From: Acetobacteraceae bacterium
Lineage (GTDB): Bacteria > Pseudomonadota > Alphaproteobacteria > Acetobacterales > Acetobacteraceae
Assembly: GCA_947474705.1 (NCBI GenBank)
Contig: CANJJS010000038.1
Location: 1 to 43,883 of the forward strand
Direction: 5' to 3'
Length of the DNA: 43,883 nt
A model generated the notes under the pieces. It saw only the letters and a program-made list of their open reading frames with translations. It made no database searches and was not told where the DNA came from. Every line of letters starts with the position of its first letter. Within the stretch, counting starts at the first letter, position 1. This document shows positions 23,698-32,700 of this stretch, piece by piece. The translations under genes were made by a program, and so were the position numbers.

Positions 23698-26061
23698 GTG
23701 GTCAATCGCATGCCGCATCGGCCGGACGGCATCGGCGCGCCTCTGTTACGCGTCGAGGATCGGCGGTTGCTCACGGGGCAGGGGTGCTACGCCACCGACC
23801 GGTTTCCCGAGAAGCTGTGCCATGCGGCGCTGGTGCGCTCGCCACACGCGCATGCCCGCATCCTCTCGATCGAGACCGCGCGCGCGGCCGCTTTGCCGGG
23901 CGTTCTGGCCGTCCTGACCGGCGCCGACGCGGCGGCCGATGGGCTGGGGCCGATCCCGCATAATCCGGAATGGACCGGCCTGCCCGATGTGGAAATGCGT
24001 CTGCCGCCCGGGTTTTCCGTGTTCACCACGTCCAACCACCCGCTGCCGGCGGACCGGGCGCGTTACACCGGCGAGGCCGTTGTCCTGGTCGTCGCCGAAA
24101 CCGCCGCCCTCGCCGCCGACGCCGCGGAACTGGTGGAGATCGCGTGGGAGCCGCTGCCAGCGACGACCATGGCCCGCGCCGCCATGCAACCCGGCGCGGC
24201 CCAGGTCTGGCCGGAGCGGGAACGGAACCTCGCGCTGACCTGCGAGGTCGGGGACGAAGCGGCCACCGATGCCGCCTTCGCCGCGGCCGCGCATGTGACA
24301 CGGCTCGACAGTTGGGTGCATCGCGTCACCGGCTGTCCGTTGGAGCCTCGGGCCGTCGTGGGCGAACATGACGCCGCGACCGGCCGTTACACGGTCTACA
24401 CCGCGTCGGGCCGTGGCGCGGTGCAGTGCCGCGAACGGATGGCCGCCGTGCTGGGCGTGCCGCTTGAAAATTGCCGCGCGGTGTTCGGCGACATGGGCGG
24501 GAATTTTGGGACGCGCAACGCGTTCTCCTCGGAATACGCGTTGATGCCTTGGGCCGCGCGCCGGGTCGGGCGTCCGGTGAAATGGACCGCGACGCGGGCG
24601 GAATGTTTCCTGTCCGATTACCAGGCCCGCGACCTGACGTCGTCGGCCGAACTGGCGCTGGACAGCCAGGGGAATTTCCTCGGCCTTCGCGGCGAGAACA
24701 TCATGAATCTGGGCGCCTACACCGCCTATTTCTGGCCGCTGCGAAAGGGGCTGTCGCAGATGCAGGGGGTGTATCGCATCCCTTCCGTGCATTTCCGCGG
24801 CCATGCCGTGCTGACCAACACCCCGCCCGTCGCGGTCTATCGCAGCGCCGGCCGGCCCGAGGCGATTTACATGATCGAGCGGCTGATCGAACTCGCCGCC
24901 GCCGAACACGGATTCGACCGGGTCGAACTGCGGCGCCGCAACCTGATCCCGCCGGATGCCATGCCATTCGCGAACGGCGTGGGCGTGACTTACGACAATG
25001 GCGATTACCGCGCCGGCATGGACCGCGCGCTGACGCTGGCCGACTGGGACGGATTTCCCGCCCGCGCCGCCGCATCCCGGCGCCGGGGTCTTCGCCGCGG
25101 CATCGCCATCGCCAACTACATCGAAGTCGCCAGCGGCGTCCCGCGCGAGCGGTCGGAAGTCACCGTCCATTCCAACGGCACGGTCGATCTGGTCGTCGGC
25201 ACCATGAGCAGCGGGCAGGGGCACGAAACCAGTTTTCCGCAACTTGTCGCGGAATGGTTGCAGGTGCCGATGGCGTCCGTCCGTTTCCTGGCCAACGACA
25301 CCTCGTTCGTTTCGGTTGGCGGCGGTTCGGTGTCGGGTCGATCGATGCGGCTGGTCAGCATCACCGTGGGCGAAGCAGTGGAGCGCATCCTCGGACGCGG
25401 CAAGGCGATCGCGGCACATATGCTGCAACAGCCGGAGGCGGCGGCGATCGGCTATGCCGACGGGGTGTTCTCCGTGGCGGGCGGCGCCAGCGTGACGCTT
25501 TGGGATGTGGCGCGAGCGGGGGAAACGCTTGGCACGCTGCCGGAGGACCTGCGGGGGCCGCTGGCCGGGGTCAGCGAGATCGTGAACCGGGTGGGCGGTT
25601 ACCCCTATGGCTCGCATGTTTGCGAGGTCGAGGCCGATCCGGAGACGGGCCATGTTCGGATCGTGTCATGGGCTGGCGTTGACGATGTGGGCCGCGCCGT
25701 GAACCCGATGATTTTGCATGGGCAGGCGCATGGGGCGATCGCCCAGGGGCTGGGGCAGGCGCTGCTGGAACAGGTGGTGCACGATGGGGACGGGCAGTTG
25801 CTGACGGGCTCGTTCATGGATTACGCCCTGCCGCGCGCCGACAATGTGCCGTCGATGAACGTCGAACTCAGCGAGATCGCCGCCAGTTCGCACCCGCACG
25901 GCATTCGTCCGGGCGGCGAGGGCGGCACGACCCCGGCCTTGGGCGCTGTCATGAACGCGATCGTCGATGCGCTGTCGGAGTACGGCGTGACGCATATCGA
26001 GATGCCGGCGACGCCGGAGCGTGTTTGGCGCGCGATCCAGACCGCGAAAACCGTGACTTAA
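23698..26061 (+). CDS. molybdenum hydroxylase large subunit, orphan (form II CoxL-like)
   Basis: A 787-aa xanthine dehydrogenase-family molybdopterin subunit. It has an N-terminal a/b-hammerhead (RLLTGQGCYATD near 23, VRSPHAHARI near 47), GGNFGTRNAF near 265, the loop AVYRSAGRPEA near 379 (close to the AYRGAGR of form II proteins) and the C-terminal catalytic Glu in PGGEGGT near 741. It should oxidise an aldehyde or hydroxylate an organic substrate. No FAD or 2Fe-2S subunit lies beside it, although both exist at 7254-8626. GTG 23698 follows a strong ribosome site; ATG 23710 is an alternative. It leads the + arm of the catabolic island. Confidence 0.88.
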   Translation: MVNRMPHRPDGIGAPLLRVEDRRLLTGQGCYATDRFPEKLCHAALVRSPHAHARILSIETARAAALPGVLAVLTGADAAADGLGPIPHNPEWTGLPDVEMRLPPGFSVFTTSNHPLPADRARYTGEAVVLVVAETAALAADAAELVEIAWEPLPATTMARAAMQPGAAQVWPERERNLALTCEVGDEAATDAAFAAAAHVTRLDSWVHRVTGCPLEPRAVVGEHDAATGRYTVYTASGRGAVQCRERMAAVLGVPLENCRAVFGDMGGNFGTRNAFSSEYALMPWAARRVGRPVKWTATRAECFLSDYQARDLTSSAELALDSQGNFLGLRGENIMNLGAYTAYFWPLRKGLSQMQGVYRIPSVHFRGHAVLTNTPPVAVYRSAGRPEAIYMIERLIELAAAEHGFDRVELRRRNLIPPDAMPFANGVGVTYDNGDYRAGMDRALTLADWDGFPARAAASRRRGLRRGIAIANYIEVASGVPRERSEVTVHSNGTVDLVVGTMSSGQGHETSFPQLVAEWLQVPMASVRFLANDTSFVSVGGGSVSGRSMRLVSITVGEAVERILGRGKAIAAHMLQQPEAAAIGYADGVFSVAGGASVTLWDVARAGETLGTLPEDLRGPLAGVSEIVNRVGGYPYGSHVCEVEADPETGHVRIVSWAGVDDVGRAVNPMILHGQAHGAIAQGLGQALLEQVVHDGDGQLLTGSFMDYALPRADNVPSMNVELSEIAASSHPHGIRPGGEGGTTPALGAVMNAIVDALSEYGVTHIEMPATPERVWRAIQTAKTVT

Positions 26062-26075
26062 GGAGCACCAAACCG

Positions 26076-26804
26076 ATGTCCGATTCGCTGACGATAACTC
26101 AGGATGGCCGCCTGTCGCGGATCGCCTTCGCGCGGGAAGGGTGTGGGGTCAGCGACAGCATGGCCGCGCGCCTCAGCGAGGTTCTGGCGCGGGCCGATGA
26201 AACTTCCGACGCCGTGCTGCTGACCTCCGCGGGGCCGGATTTCTGCACGGGCCGGGTGCGCGATGTGGCCGGTCCGCCCTCGCCCGAGGCTTATACGCGG
26301 CGCGACGAATATAGCGGGATTTTCGGCAGTTACACCGCGATCCGGGAGTGTCCGATCCCCGTGGTGACGGCGATCGAGGGGCGCGCGATGGGCTATGGCC
26401 TGGCCGTCGCGGCGATTTGCGACGTGTCCTTCGCCAGCGAGACGGCGACGTTCAACATCCCGGAAATCGAGAACAACGTGATGCCGACCATGGTGATGTC
26501 GGCGGTGGCCGATCGCATGAGCCGGAATGCGGCGCTGTGGATGGCTTACTCGGCCGATTTCATCGATGCGCGGAGGGCCCTGAGCTACGGGATCGTCAGC
26601 ACGGTGGTGCCCGCGGCGTCGCTGATGGCGGAGGCGGAACGGTTCTGCCGGGTGCTGCTTGGCCGTCCTCGTCCGGCCATTCTGGGATTGAAGGAATATC
26701 TGCGGGTGGCACCGAAAATGGACGAGCGCGGGGCGACGGATTACGCGCGGAGCCTGCATTCGATGGTCAACACCTCGGCGGCGATGAAGCGTCCGGCGCA
26801 TTGA
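26076..26804 (+). CDS. enoyl-CoA hydratase/isomerase family protein
   Basis: A 242-aa crotonase-fold protein. It has AVLLTSAGPDFCTGRV near residue 50 (first half of the oxyanion hole) and IPVVTAIEGRAMGYGLAVAAICD near 98 (second half), then the helical trimerisation region. The usual Glu pairs of hydratases are not obvious, so isomerase, thioesterase or other crotonase chemistry is possible. AGGAG lies 10 bases before the ATG, and the gene starts 14 bases after the hydroxylase subunit. It is part of the + arm and likely acts on a CoA ester made by the acyl-CoA dehydrogenases of the other arm (inference). Confidence 0.85.
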   Translation: MSDSLTITQDGRLSRIAFAREGCGVSDSMAARLSEVLARADETSDAVLLTSAGPDFCTGRVRDVAGPPSPEAYTRRDEYSGIFGSYTAIRECPIPVVTAIEGRAMGYGLAVAAICDVSFASETATFNIPEIENNVMPTMVMSAVADRMSRNAALWMAYSADFIDARRALSYGIVSTVVPAASLMAEAERFCRVLLGRPRPAILGLKEYLRVAPKMDERGATDYARSLHSMVNTSAAMKRPAH

Positions 26805-26841
26805 GGGCAGGGGGCGCCGGTTGGCCGGTGAGGAGGAAGCG

Positions 26842-27189
26842 ATGCGCGACGAGGCGGCACCCTGGCGGATCGGCGATCTGTTCTATCTGGAACGCGAGAT
26901 TAACTACTGGACCGGGCCAAAGGGATACGCGGCGTGTACGGCGGCGGTGCAGGCGGCCCGGGCACATGCGGTCAGGCACGGGATGGATCGCGTCGCGGTT
27001 CTACCTGCATGGGCCGCACGGTACGAAGGCGTGTTGCGGGAGATCGTGGCGGACATCGACCCCGCCGGGCTTGTCGCGGATTGCGACGGCGCGGAGATCG
27101 TCGCGATGCCCTCGCCGGAAAGTCTTGACCGGTTCATGGCGTGGTGCGGGCGACACGTCCGCTGGGAGCGCGGTGGCGCGGGGGCCTGA
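26842..27189 (+). CDS. hypothetical protein, 115 aa
   Basis: Not recognised. A 115-aa soluble protein starting MRDEAAPWRIGDLFYLEREINYW, with two Ala-rich helices and PSPESLDRFMAWCGRHVRW near the end. ATG 26842 has GAGGAGG 5 bases upstream; an in-frame TTG at 26821 is less likely. It follows the enoyl-CoA hydratase-like gene by 37 bases in the + arm of the catabolic island, so it could be an accessory protein of that pathway. No signal peptide or membrane helix is visible. Base composition matches its neighbours. Confidence 0.55.
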   Translation: MRDEAAPWRIGDLFYLEREINYWTGPKGYAACTAAVQAARAHAVRHGMDRVAVLPAWAARYEGVLREIVADIDPAGLVADCDGAEIVAMPSPESLDRFMAWCGRHVRWERGGAGA

Positions 27190-27309
27190 GAGGGGGGGCG
27201 CGCCGCCCCGTCTTGAGCGGCCCCATCTTCAGCGATCTGGGCCGCTCCGTCCGGGACCGCCTGGCCTGCGCATGCGCCGGGGGATCTTGCGCGAATGCGC
27301 CCCTGGGCG

Positions 27310-27520
27310 CTCCGCTACGGTGGCCGTACATCCACGGAATAAAAATTCGACGTCAGGCACAACATCTCCTCGTCATCCGCGACTCGATCGGGGGACCGGG
27401 AGCGGCACAATCCCGCCTTTCTGGCACTCCCGGTGGCCCGACCAGGTCGGGCCATGACGAGGAGAGTGCGTGCCAGACCGCGGATTTTCATTCCGCGGAT
27501 GTACGGCCACCGTAGGGGCG
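27310..27520. repeat. MITE-like imperfect palindrome, about 210 bp
   Basis: The left arm (about 27310-27375) and right arm (about 27455-27520) are imperfect inverted repeats of some 60 bases, both ending in GGTGGCCGTACATCC and in CTCCTCGTCA at the inner edge. The middle contains a smaller stem, GGCCCGACCAGGTCGGGCC. It has no coding capacity of its own and lies between the + arm gene end (27189) and a convergent enoyl-CoA hydratase (27566). The remaining bases of this 376-bp interval show nothing I can name. It is unrelated in sequence to the repeat copies at 4.2, 7.0 and 43.1 kb. Confidence 0.75.
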
Positions 27521-27565
27521 CTCCGGCGGGTTTGCACCGGAAGGTCCGGCGCGAACCCGCCGGGA

Positions 27566-28483
27566 TTAGTACTCCCCGCTTTTGAACGCCCGCCGCAACC
27601 GTTCCGCGTCGGCACCCGTCGGCTCCACCCAGGCTTCCCCGCGTTTCCGAATCCCGCCGGTGAAATTCGGCGGACGCTTTTCGCGGAAGGCCACGCGCCC
27701 TTCCTCGCCGTCGGTGGTGACCTGAATGAGAAGATTGTTCATCAGGTTTTGCACGTGCCACGCCTGATCGGTCGGCAGATCGCCAAAGCGGACGACGAAT
27801 TCCTTCAACATACGCACCGCCAGAGGCGGCATTTTCACCATGTGGCGAGCGTAACGTTCCGCGCGCTCCATCAACTGGCCGTGCGGCACGACCTCGTTCA
27901 CCAGGCCGATGCGTAAGGCCTCGGCGGCGTCGAAGGGTTCGTCGGTGAGCAGGATCTTCATCGCGTCGGCGTAGCGTAGCTGCTTCACCAGCAGCGCCGC
28001 GCCGGGTCCGTTGCCGGTCCAGCCTTGCGTCGTCAGCGCGAATTTGAACTTCGCGTTTTCCGCGCTGGCGATGCGGATGTCGGTGGAGGCCAGCAGAATA
28101 TACATTCCAGCGCCCGCCGCCCATCCGTTGACGGCGGCGATGACCGGTTTCCAAACGCGCGGGTAATGATCCCCGAACCTCCCATCGACCCCGGTTTTCT
28201 GCCCGTGCACCGTGCCGGCCGGCGGCCAGAAGATTTTTTTCGTGCGCAGATACTCGCGCTCTTCCTCCGTGATGTCCGGCCGCTTTTCCAGATTGTGACC
28301 GCCACAGAAATGTTTATCGCCCGCGCCGGTCAGAATGGCACAGCGAATATCTGGATCTTCCCACATGTCGATCCAGGCCTCGCCGATTTCGTCCGACGTC
28401 GATTTGTCCAGAATATTCGCCTTCGCGGGATTGTCGAGCGTGATATACGCGACGCCATTCCGCTTTTCGTATTTCAGAGCCAT
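27566..28483 (-). CDS. enoyl-CoA hydratase/isomerase family protein
   Basis: A 305-aa crotonase-family protein. Key segments: VAYITLDNPAKANILD near residue 12, HFCGGHNLEKR near 60 (oxyanion hole 1), KPVIAAVNGWAAGAGMYILLASTDIR around 110 (oxyanion hole 2), and a C-terminal trimerisation helix ending in EAWVEPTG. It adds water to, or isomerises, an enoyl-CoA. Two ATG codons lie at 28489 and 28483; GGGGGA is only 2 bases from the first but about 8 from the second, so 28483 is preferred. It is followed downstream by the palindromic repeat and is convergent with the catabolic island's + arm. Confidence 0.86.
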   Translation of the reverse strand: MALKYEKRNGVAYITLDNPAKANILDKSTSDEIGEAWIDMWEDPDIRCAILTGAGDKHFCGGHNLEKRPDITEEEREYLRTKKIFWPPAGTVHGQKTGVDGRFGDHYPRVWKPVIAAVNGWAAGAGMYILLASTDIRIASAENAKFKFALTTQGWTGNGPGAALLVKQLRYADAMKILLTDEPFDAAEALRIGLVNEVVPHGQLMERAERYARHMVKMPPLAVRMLKEFVVRFGDLPTDQAWHVQNLMNNLLIQVTTDGEEGRVAFREKRPPNFTGGIRKRGEAWVEPTGADAERLRRAFKSGEY

Positions 28484-28508
28484 TGCCATTTCCCCCTTAT
28501 TCGCGCGT

Positions 28509-28973
28509 CTACAGGTCCTGGGCTGCTTTCAACACCGCCTCGGCATGCCCGGTCACGGACACCTTGCGCCAGATTTTTTTCACGACGCCATCGGCGCCGA
28601 CCAGAAAGGTGCTGCGCTCCATTCCCATGTATTTGCGGCCATACATCGATTTCTCAACCCAGGTGCCGTATTTCTCCGCGACCGTTTTGGTTTCGTCGGA
28701 GGCCAGGGGGAATTTCAGCCCATACTTGTCCGCGAATTTGTCGATCGGCTTTATTTTATCCGGCGACACGCCGATCACATCCAGCCCAATCGCGCCCAGT
28801 TGCGGCAAGGCCTCCTGAAACGCGCAGGCCTCTTTGGTGCAGCCGGGCGTGTCCGCCTTCGGGTAGAAATACAGCACGAACGGTTTGCCTTTCAGCGCGG
28901 CCAGGCTGACCGTCCGCCCTCCGCTGGCCGGCATTTCGAAATCCGGCGCCACATCGCCTTCGCCAACACTCAT
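28509..28973 (-). CDS. bcp: peroxiredoxin, Bcp/PrxQ type
   Basis: A 154-aa thioredoxin-fold peroxidase that reduces hydroperoxides in the cytoplasm. It has YFYPKADTPGCTKEACAF near residue 36; the Cys in PGCTKEAC is the peroxidatic site and the second Cys five residues later is the resolving one, as in 1- or 2-Cys PrxQ proteins. GVSPDK near 68 and RSTFLVG near 120 are also typical. GGGAGAG precedes the ATG. It is separated from the downstream hydratase by 25 bases and could share a transcript with it. Confidence 0.93.
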   Translation of the reverse strand: MSVGEGDVAPDFEMPASGGRTVSLAALKGKPFVLYFYPKADTPGCTKEACAFQEALPQLGAIGLDVIGVSPDKIKPIDKFADKYGLKFPLASDETKTVAEKYGTWVEKSMYGRKYMGMERSTFLVGADGVVKKIWRKVSVTGHAEAVLKAAQDL

Positions 28974-29051
28974 GCGTCGCTCTCCCTGCCTCGATCCCGG
29001 CAGACTGGCGCGGAAATCCGCCGAGTCAATCGTCCGGGCGCGGCGGAGAGG

Positions 29052-29411
29052 CTATTCGCGGTCCCGTTTCGCCCCGGGCGCGCCCACCATGAACTGGCGC
29101 AGCACGGCGTTCATGCGGCTTTGCCAGCCACGGCCCTGTTGTTTGAAGTAGTCGAGCACATCGGCGTCGAACCGCATCGTCACCTGGCGCTTGTTCTCCC
29201 GCCGGGGCACCGGCGGCCCGAAGGCCCAATGCGCGCGTTCGACCCAGTCCTCCGGCACGCCATCCCAGGCGGGATCGCTGGCCATGTCGGCGGCGAGCTC
29301 TTCCTCGGTTTTCGCGTCGACACGCGCCCAGTCGGTCCGGTCTTCGTCACGCCCGATCATCGCTTCCACTTCTTCAGCCGTGAAGCTGACGATGTTGCTT
29401 TTCTTCCGCAC
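29052..29411 (-). CDS. brnA: BrnA-type antitoxin, GTG start
   Basis: A 119-aa BrnA antitoxin. The long acidic N-terminal region (EEVEAMIGRDEDRTDW, EEELAADMASDPAWDG) binds and neutralises the toxin. The C-terminal ribbon-helix-helix (KRQVTMRFDADVLDYFK then GWQSRMNAVLRQFM) binds DNA and represses the operon. It starts at GTG 29411 with AGGAGGG 7 bases upstream, inside the toxin gene, which it overlaps by 38 bases. The order toxin then antitoxin is the standard arrangement for this system (type II). Confidence 0.9.
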   Translation of the reverse strand: MRKKSNIVSFTAEEVEAMIGRDEDRTDWARVDAKTEEELAADMASDPAWDGVPEDWVERAHWAFGPPVPRRENKRQVTMRFDADVLDYFKQQGRGWQSRMNAVLRQFMVGAPGAKRDRE

Positions 29412-29622
29412 GCCGGGCCCTCCTGACCGAAATAATCCTCACCGCATCCAGATCGCGCTGTGTCCAGGCCACGGCGACACTCAAAACGCGCTCTTCGTCC
29501 CCGCGCCGAGACGGAATATCCAGTCTGGGCCGGCCGTCGAAAATCCTGATCGCCCGTTGGAAATCGAACCCATGCTTCTCCAGGTTCGACCATCGTTTCG
29601 CCTCGTCCCACTCGAACCGCAT
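29374..29622 (-). CDS. brnT: BrnT-type ribonuclease toxin
   Basis: An 82-aa RelE-fold ribonuclease toxin. It has the typical opening MRFEWDEAKRWSNLEKHGFDF, the IFDG segment, DEERVLSVAV and the basic IRIISVRRARRAEEKQ C-terminal strand. It arrests translation by RNA cleavage until bound by BrnA. An inverted repeat (29637-29650 with 29674-29687) surrounds its probable promoter and could be the BrnA operator. It lies immediately downstream of glnE in the same direction, an 82-base gap away. Confidence 0.9.
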   Translation of the reverse strand: MRFEWDEAKRWSNLEKHGFDFQRAIRIFDGRPRLDIPSRRGDEERVLSVAVAWTQRDLDAVRIISVRRARRAEEKQHRQLHG

Positions 29623-29636
29623 CGGCCGATCCCGGT

Positions 29637-29687
29637 CGCTATAACGTAGCTACAGCGGCCAATCGCCGCAAGCGCCACGTTATCGCG
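29637..29687 (-). promoter_or_regulatory. brnTA promoter and operator candidate
   Basis: Bases 29637-29650 and 29674-29687 are inverted repeats matching 12 of 14 (core ATAACGT/ACGTTAT). Between and across them, on the - strand, TTGCGG (29666-29671) and TACGTT (29643-29648) are 17 bases apart, a plausible weak promoter. The layout suits autorepression by the ribbon-helix-helix protein BrnA. Seen by eye only. Confidence 0.5.
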
Positions 29688-29704
29688 AAGCCATGAACGC
29701 GCGG

Positions 29705-32700
29705 TTAATCCCGTCCCACCGGTCCAACATACCTCACAAACGCGGCCCGCACCTCCGCCGCCAGCGCGTCCAGATCGCTACGAAGACCCGGCAAATCCGC
29801 CGCGCCCATGGCACGCAGCAGCGGACGGGCGGAGGCCTCTGTAAGCACCTCTCCCGCGACGCCGCCAACCGTGATCCGCAGCATGCCCTGCACTGTGCGC
29901 CACGCGCGATCGGCGCGGATCAACATCTCCATGTCGGACCGGCCGGCCAGGCCCGCCTTGGCCAGCAACCGGAACGCCTCCCGCGTCGATGGGTTCAAAA
30001 TGTCCGGCCGCGCCTTGGCATGCAGCAACTGCAGGACCTGCGCGACGAACTCCACTTCGATCTGCCCGCCGGGCCGGGCTTTGACATCCCAGGGACCGGC
30101 CGGGGGCAGATCGCGCAGCATCCGTGCCCGCATCGTGGCGGCGTCCGCGCGGACCGACCCGGGATCGCCGGCACGCGCGGCGAGGGCACGTCCGGCGTCC
30201 GCCCCGGCCGGCTGTCCCGAGGCCAGATCCCCCACAAACCCTTCCGCCGGCGTTCCGGCGATCGCCGCCGCGATGGCCTCCGCCACCTTGGTCCGCAAAC
30301 CGGGCGGCCCGGCGATCACGCGGGCGCGGGTCAGCGACATCCGCTCCCACGTCCAGGCGTCCCGTTCGTGATACCGCCGGAACCCCTCCAGCGACACCGC
30401 GACGGGCCCTTTGTTGCCGGAAGGCCGCAACCGCATGTCGACATCGTACAGATGCCCCTCCACCCCCGGCGAGGTCAGCGCGGCGACATAGGTATGCGCC
30501 AGCCGCACGAACCACTGGCTGACCGGTAATGCACGTCCATCGCTCCCACGCACGGGACGGCTTTCCAGAACATCCGGCGGGTGGTCGTAAATGAACATCA
30601 GGTCCAGGTCCGACCCCGCCAGCATCTCCCGCCCGCCCGCCTTGCCCAACGCGACCACCGCCATGCCGCCACCGCGCACGCGGCCGAAACGGGCGGCGAA
30701 ATCCGCCACCACCGGAACCAGCAACGCGGTCAACGCCGCATCCGCCATCGCCGTGCGGCGGAGCCCCGCCTCGTCCACGTCGATCCGCCCCTCCATCGTG
30801 GCGACGGAAATCGCGAAATCCTCGGCGCGGACGGCGCGGCTGGTCAGTTCGATTGCCTCCTCCAGCCCCCGCGCGTCGCCCAAACGGCGGCGGAGCGCGG
30901 CGGGCGCGTCCTCGTCTTCCGGCGACAGCAGGCCCTCCAGCGCGGTGGCATTGGCGGCGAGATGCTCCGACAAACGCGGCGAGGCCCCCAATACGGCGGC
31001 GATCCGATCCATCAACGCGGGATTGCGCTGGAACAGCGACAGCAACTGCACGCCCGCCGGCTGCGCCCCGATGAAGCGGTCGAAACGGGCGAAGGTCTCG
31101 TCCGGATGCGGCTGACGCCCGATGCGCTCCAGCAGCATGGGCAGCATCTGGTCCATCAGTTCCCGCGCCCGTTCGGAGCGGAGCGCGCGGACATGGCCCG
31201 TCTGCCAGGCGCGCACCCGCGCGATAATCCGGTCCGGCGCGGCGAAACCCAGCGCCTTCAGCGCGGCGACGGTGGCGAGCGGGGAGGGGTCGTCGCCGCG
31301 GAAATCCAGACCCGGTTCGCCGCCGGTTTCGTAAAGCGGGGAAGGGAGGACATCGAACACCGCGCGATAATGGGCGCGGACACGGGACAACTGGCGCAAC
31401 AGGGCATGGGCGAAAGCGGCGGCATCGGGCAGGCCCAGGAACAGGGCGATTCGGGTCAGCTCTTCCGGCTTTTCGGGCAGCACATGGGTCTGACGGTCGT
31501 TGACCATCTGCAACCGGTGCTCCACCTGGCGCAGGAACGCATAGGCACGGGCCAGTTCCCGCGCCGCCCGCCGCGGCACATGCCCGGCCTTGGTCAACAG
31601 CCGCAGCGCGCCCAGCGTCGTGCGGTCGCGCAACGCCGGGTCGCGCCCGGCCCAGACCAGTTGCAGGGTCTGCACCAGAAACTCGATTTCGCGAATTCCG
31701 CCTTCGCCGAGTTTGACGTTGTGCCCGGCGATGCGCGCCACGGGATCGGCGGCCCCGTTCAGCGCGCCGCCCTTGTGCCGGTCGATGCGGTGCTTCATCG
31801 CCTGGATATCGGCGACGGCGGCGAAATCCAGGCTGCGGCGCCAAACGAAGGGACGAATCGCCTCCAGGAAGGACCAGCCCAGCGCCAGGTCGCCCGCCAC
31901 CGGCCGCGCCTTGATCATCGCGGCGCGTTCCCAGTTTTGTCCCATGCTCTCGTAATATGTGATAGCGTTGCCAATCGCGATCGCGGGCGGGGTCGCGGCC
32001 GGATCGGGGCGCAGGCGCAAATCGGTGCGGAACACGTACCCGTCGGCGTCCCGCGCCTCCATCAGCCCCACCAGACCGCGCGCGACGCGAGCGGTGAAAC
32101 CGGTCATGGCATGCCCCTCGGTCCGCCCGGTATAAATCGGCGCCGAAGGGTCGAACAGCAGCACGAGGTCCACATCCGACGAGTAATTCAACTCCCGCGC
32201 CCCCAGCTTCCCCATGCCGAGAACGGTGAATCCGCCGCCGGCGGCGGGATTCGCGGGATCGGGCAGCACCAGCTCTCCGGCATCGTGCGCGGCGCGCAGC
32301 AAATGCGCGACCGAGAGGCTCAATGTCGCCTCGGCGAGTCCGGACAACGCGCCGGTGACGCGGTCGAGCTTCCAGAGCCCGCCAATATCCGCGAGGCCGC
32401 AGACCAGCGCGATCTGGCGCTTGGCGAGGCGCAGGGCGGACGCGACCCGGTCCCGCCGCGTGGCCGGTGCGACACGCGCCAGCTCCGCCATGGACGCCGC
32501 CGCCACCTCGTCCGGCCCGTCCGTGGCGAAGCGGATGACGCAGCCAGGTTCGCGCAGCGCCAGATCGCTCAAATAAGGGCTGTTACCGCCGATGCCGCGC
32601 AACATCGCGCCGCCGCTTTCGGTCGCGGCCAGCCGGGCTTCCGCCCGGCCGAGCGCGGAAAAACGCTCCAACAGGCGCCCGGCGGCACCCAGATCGAAGG

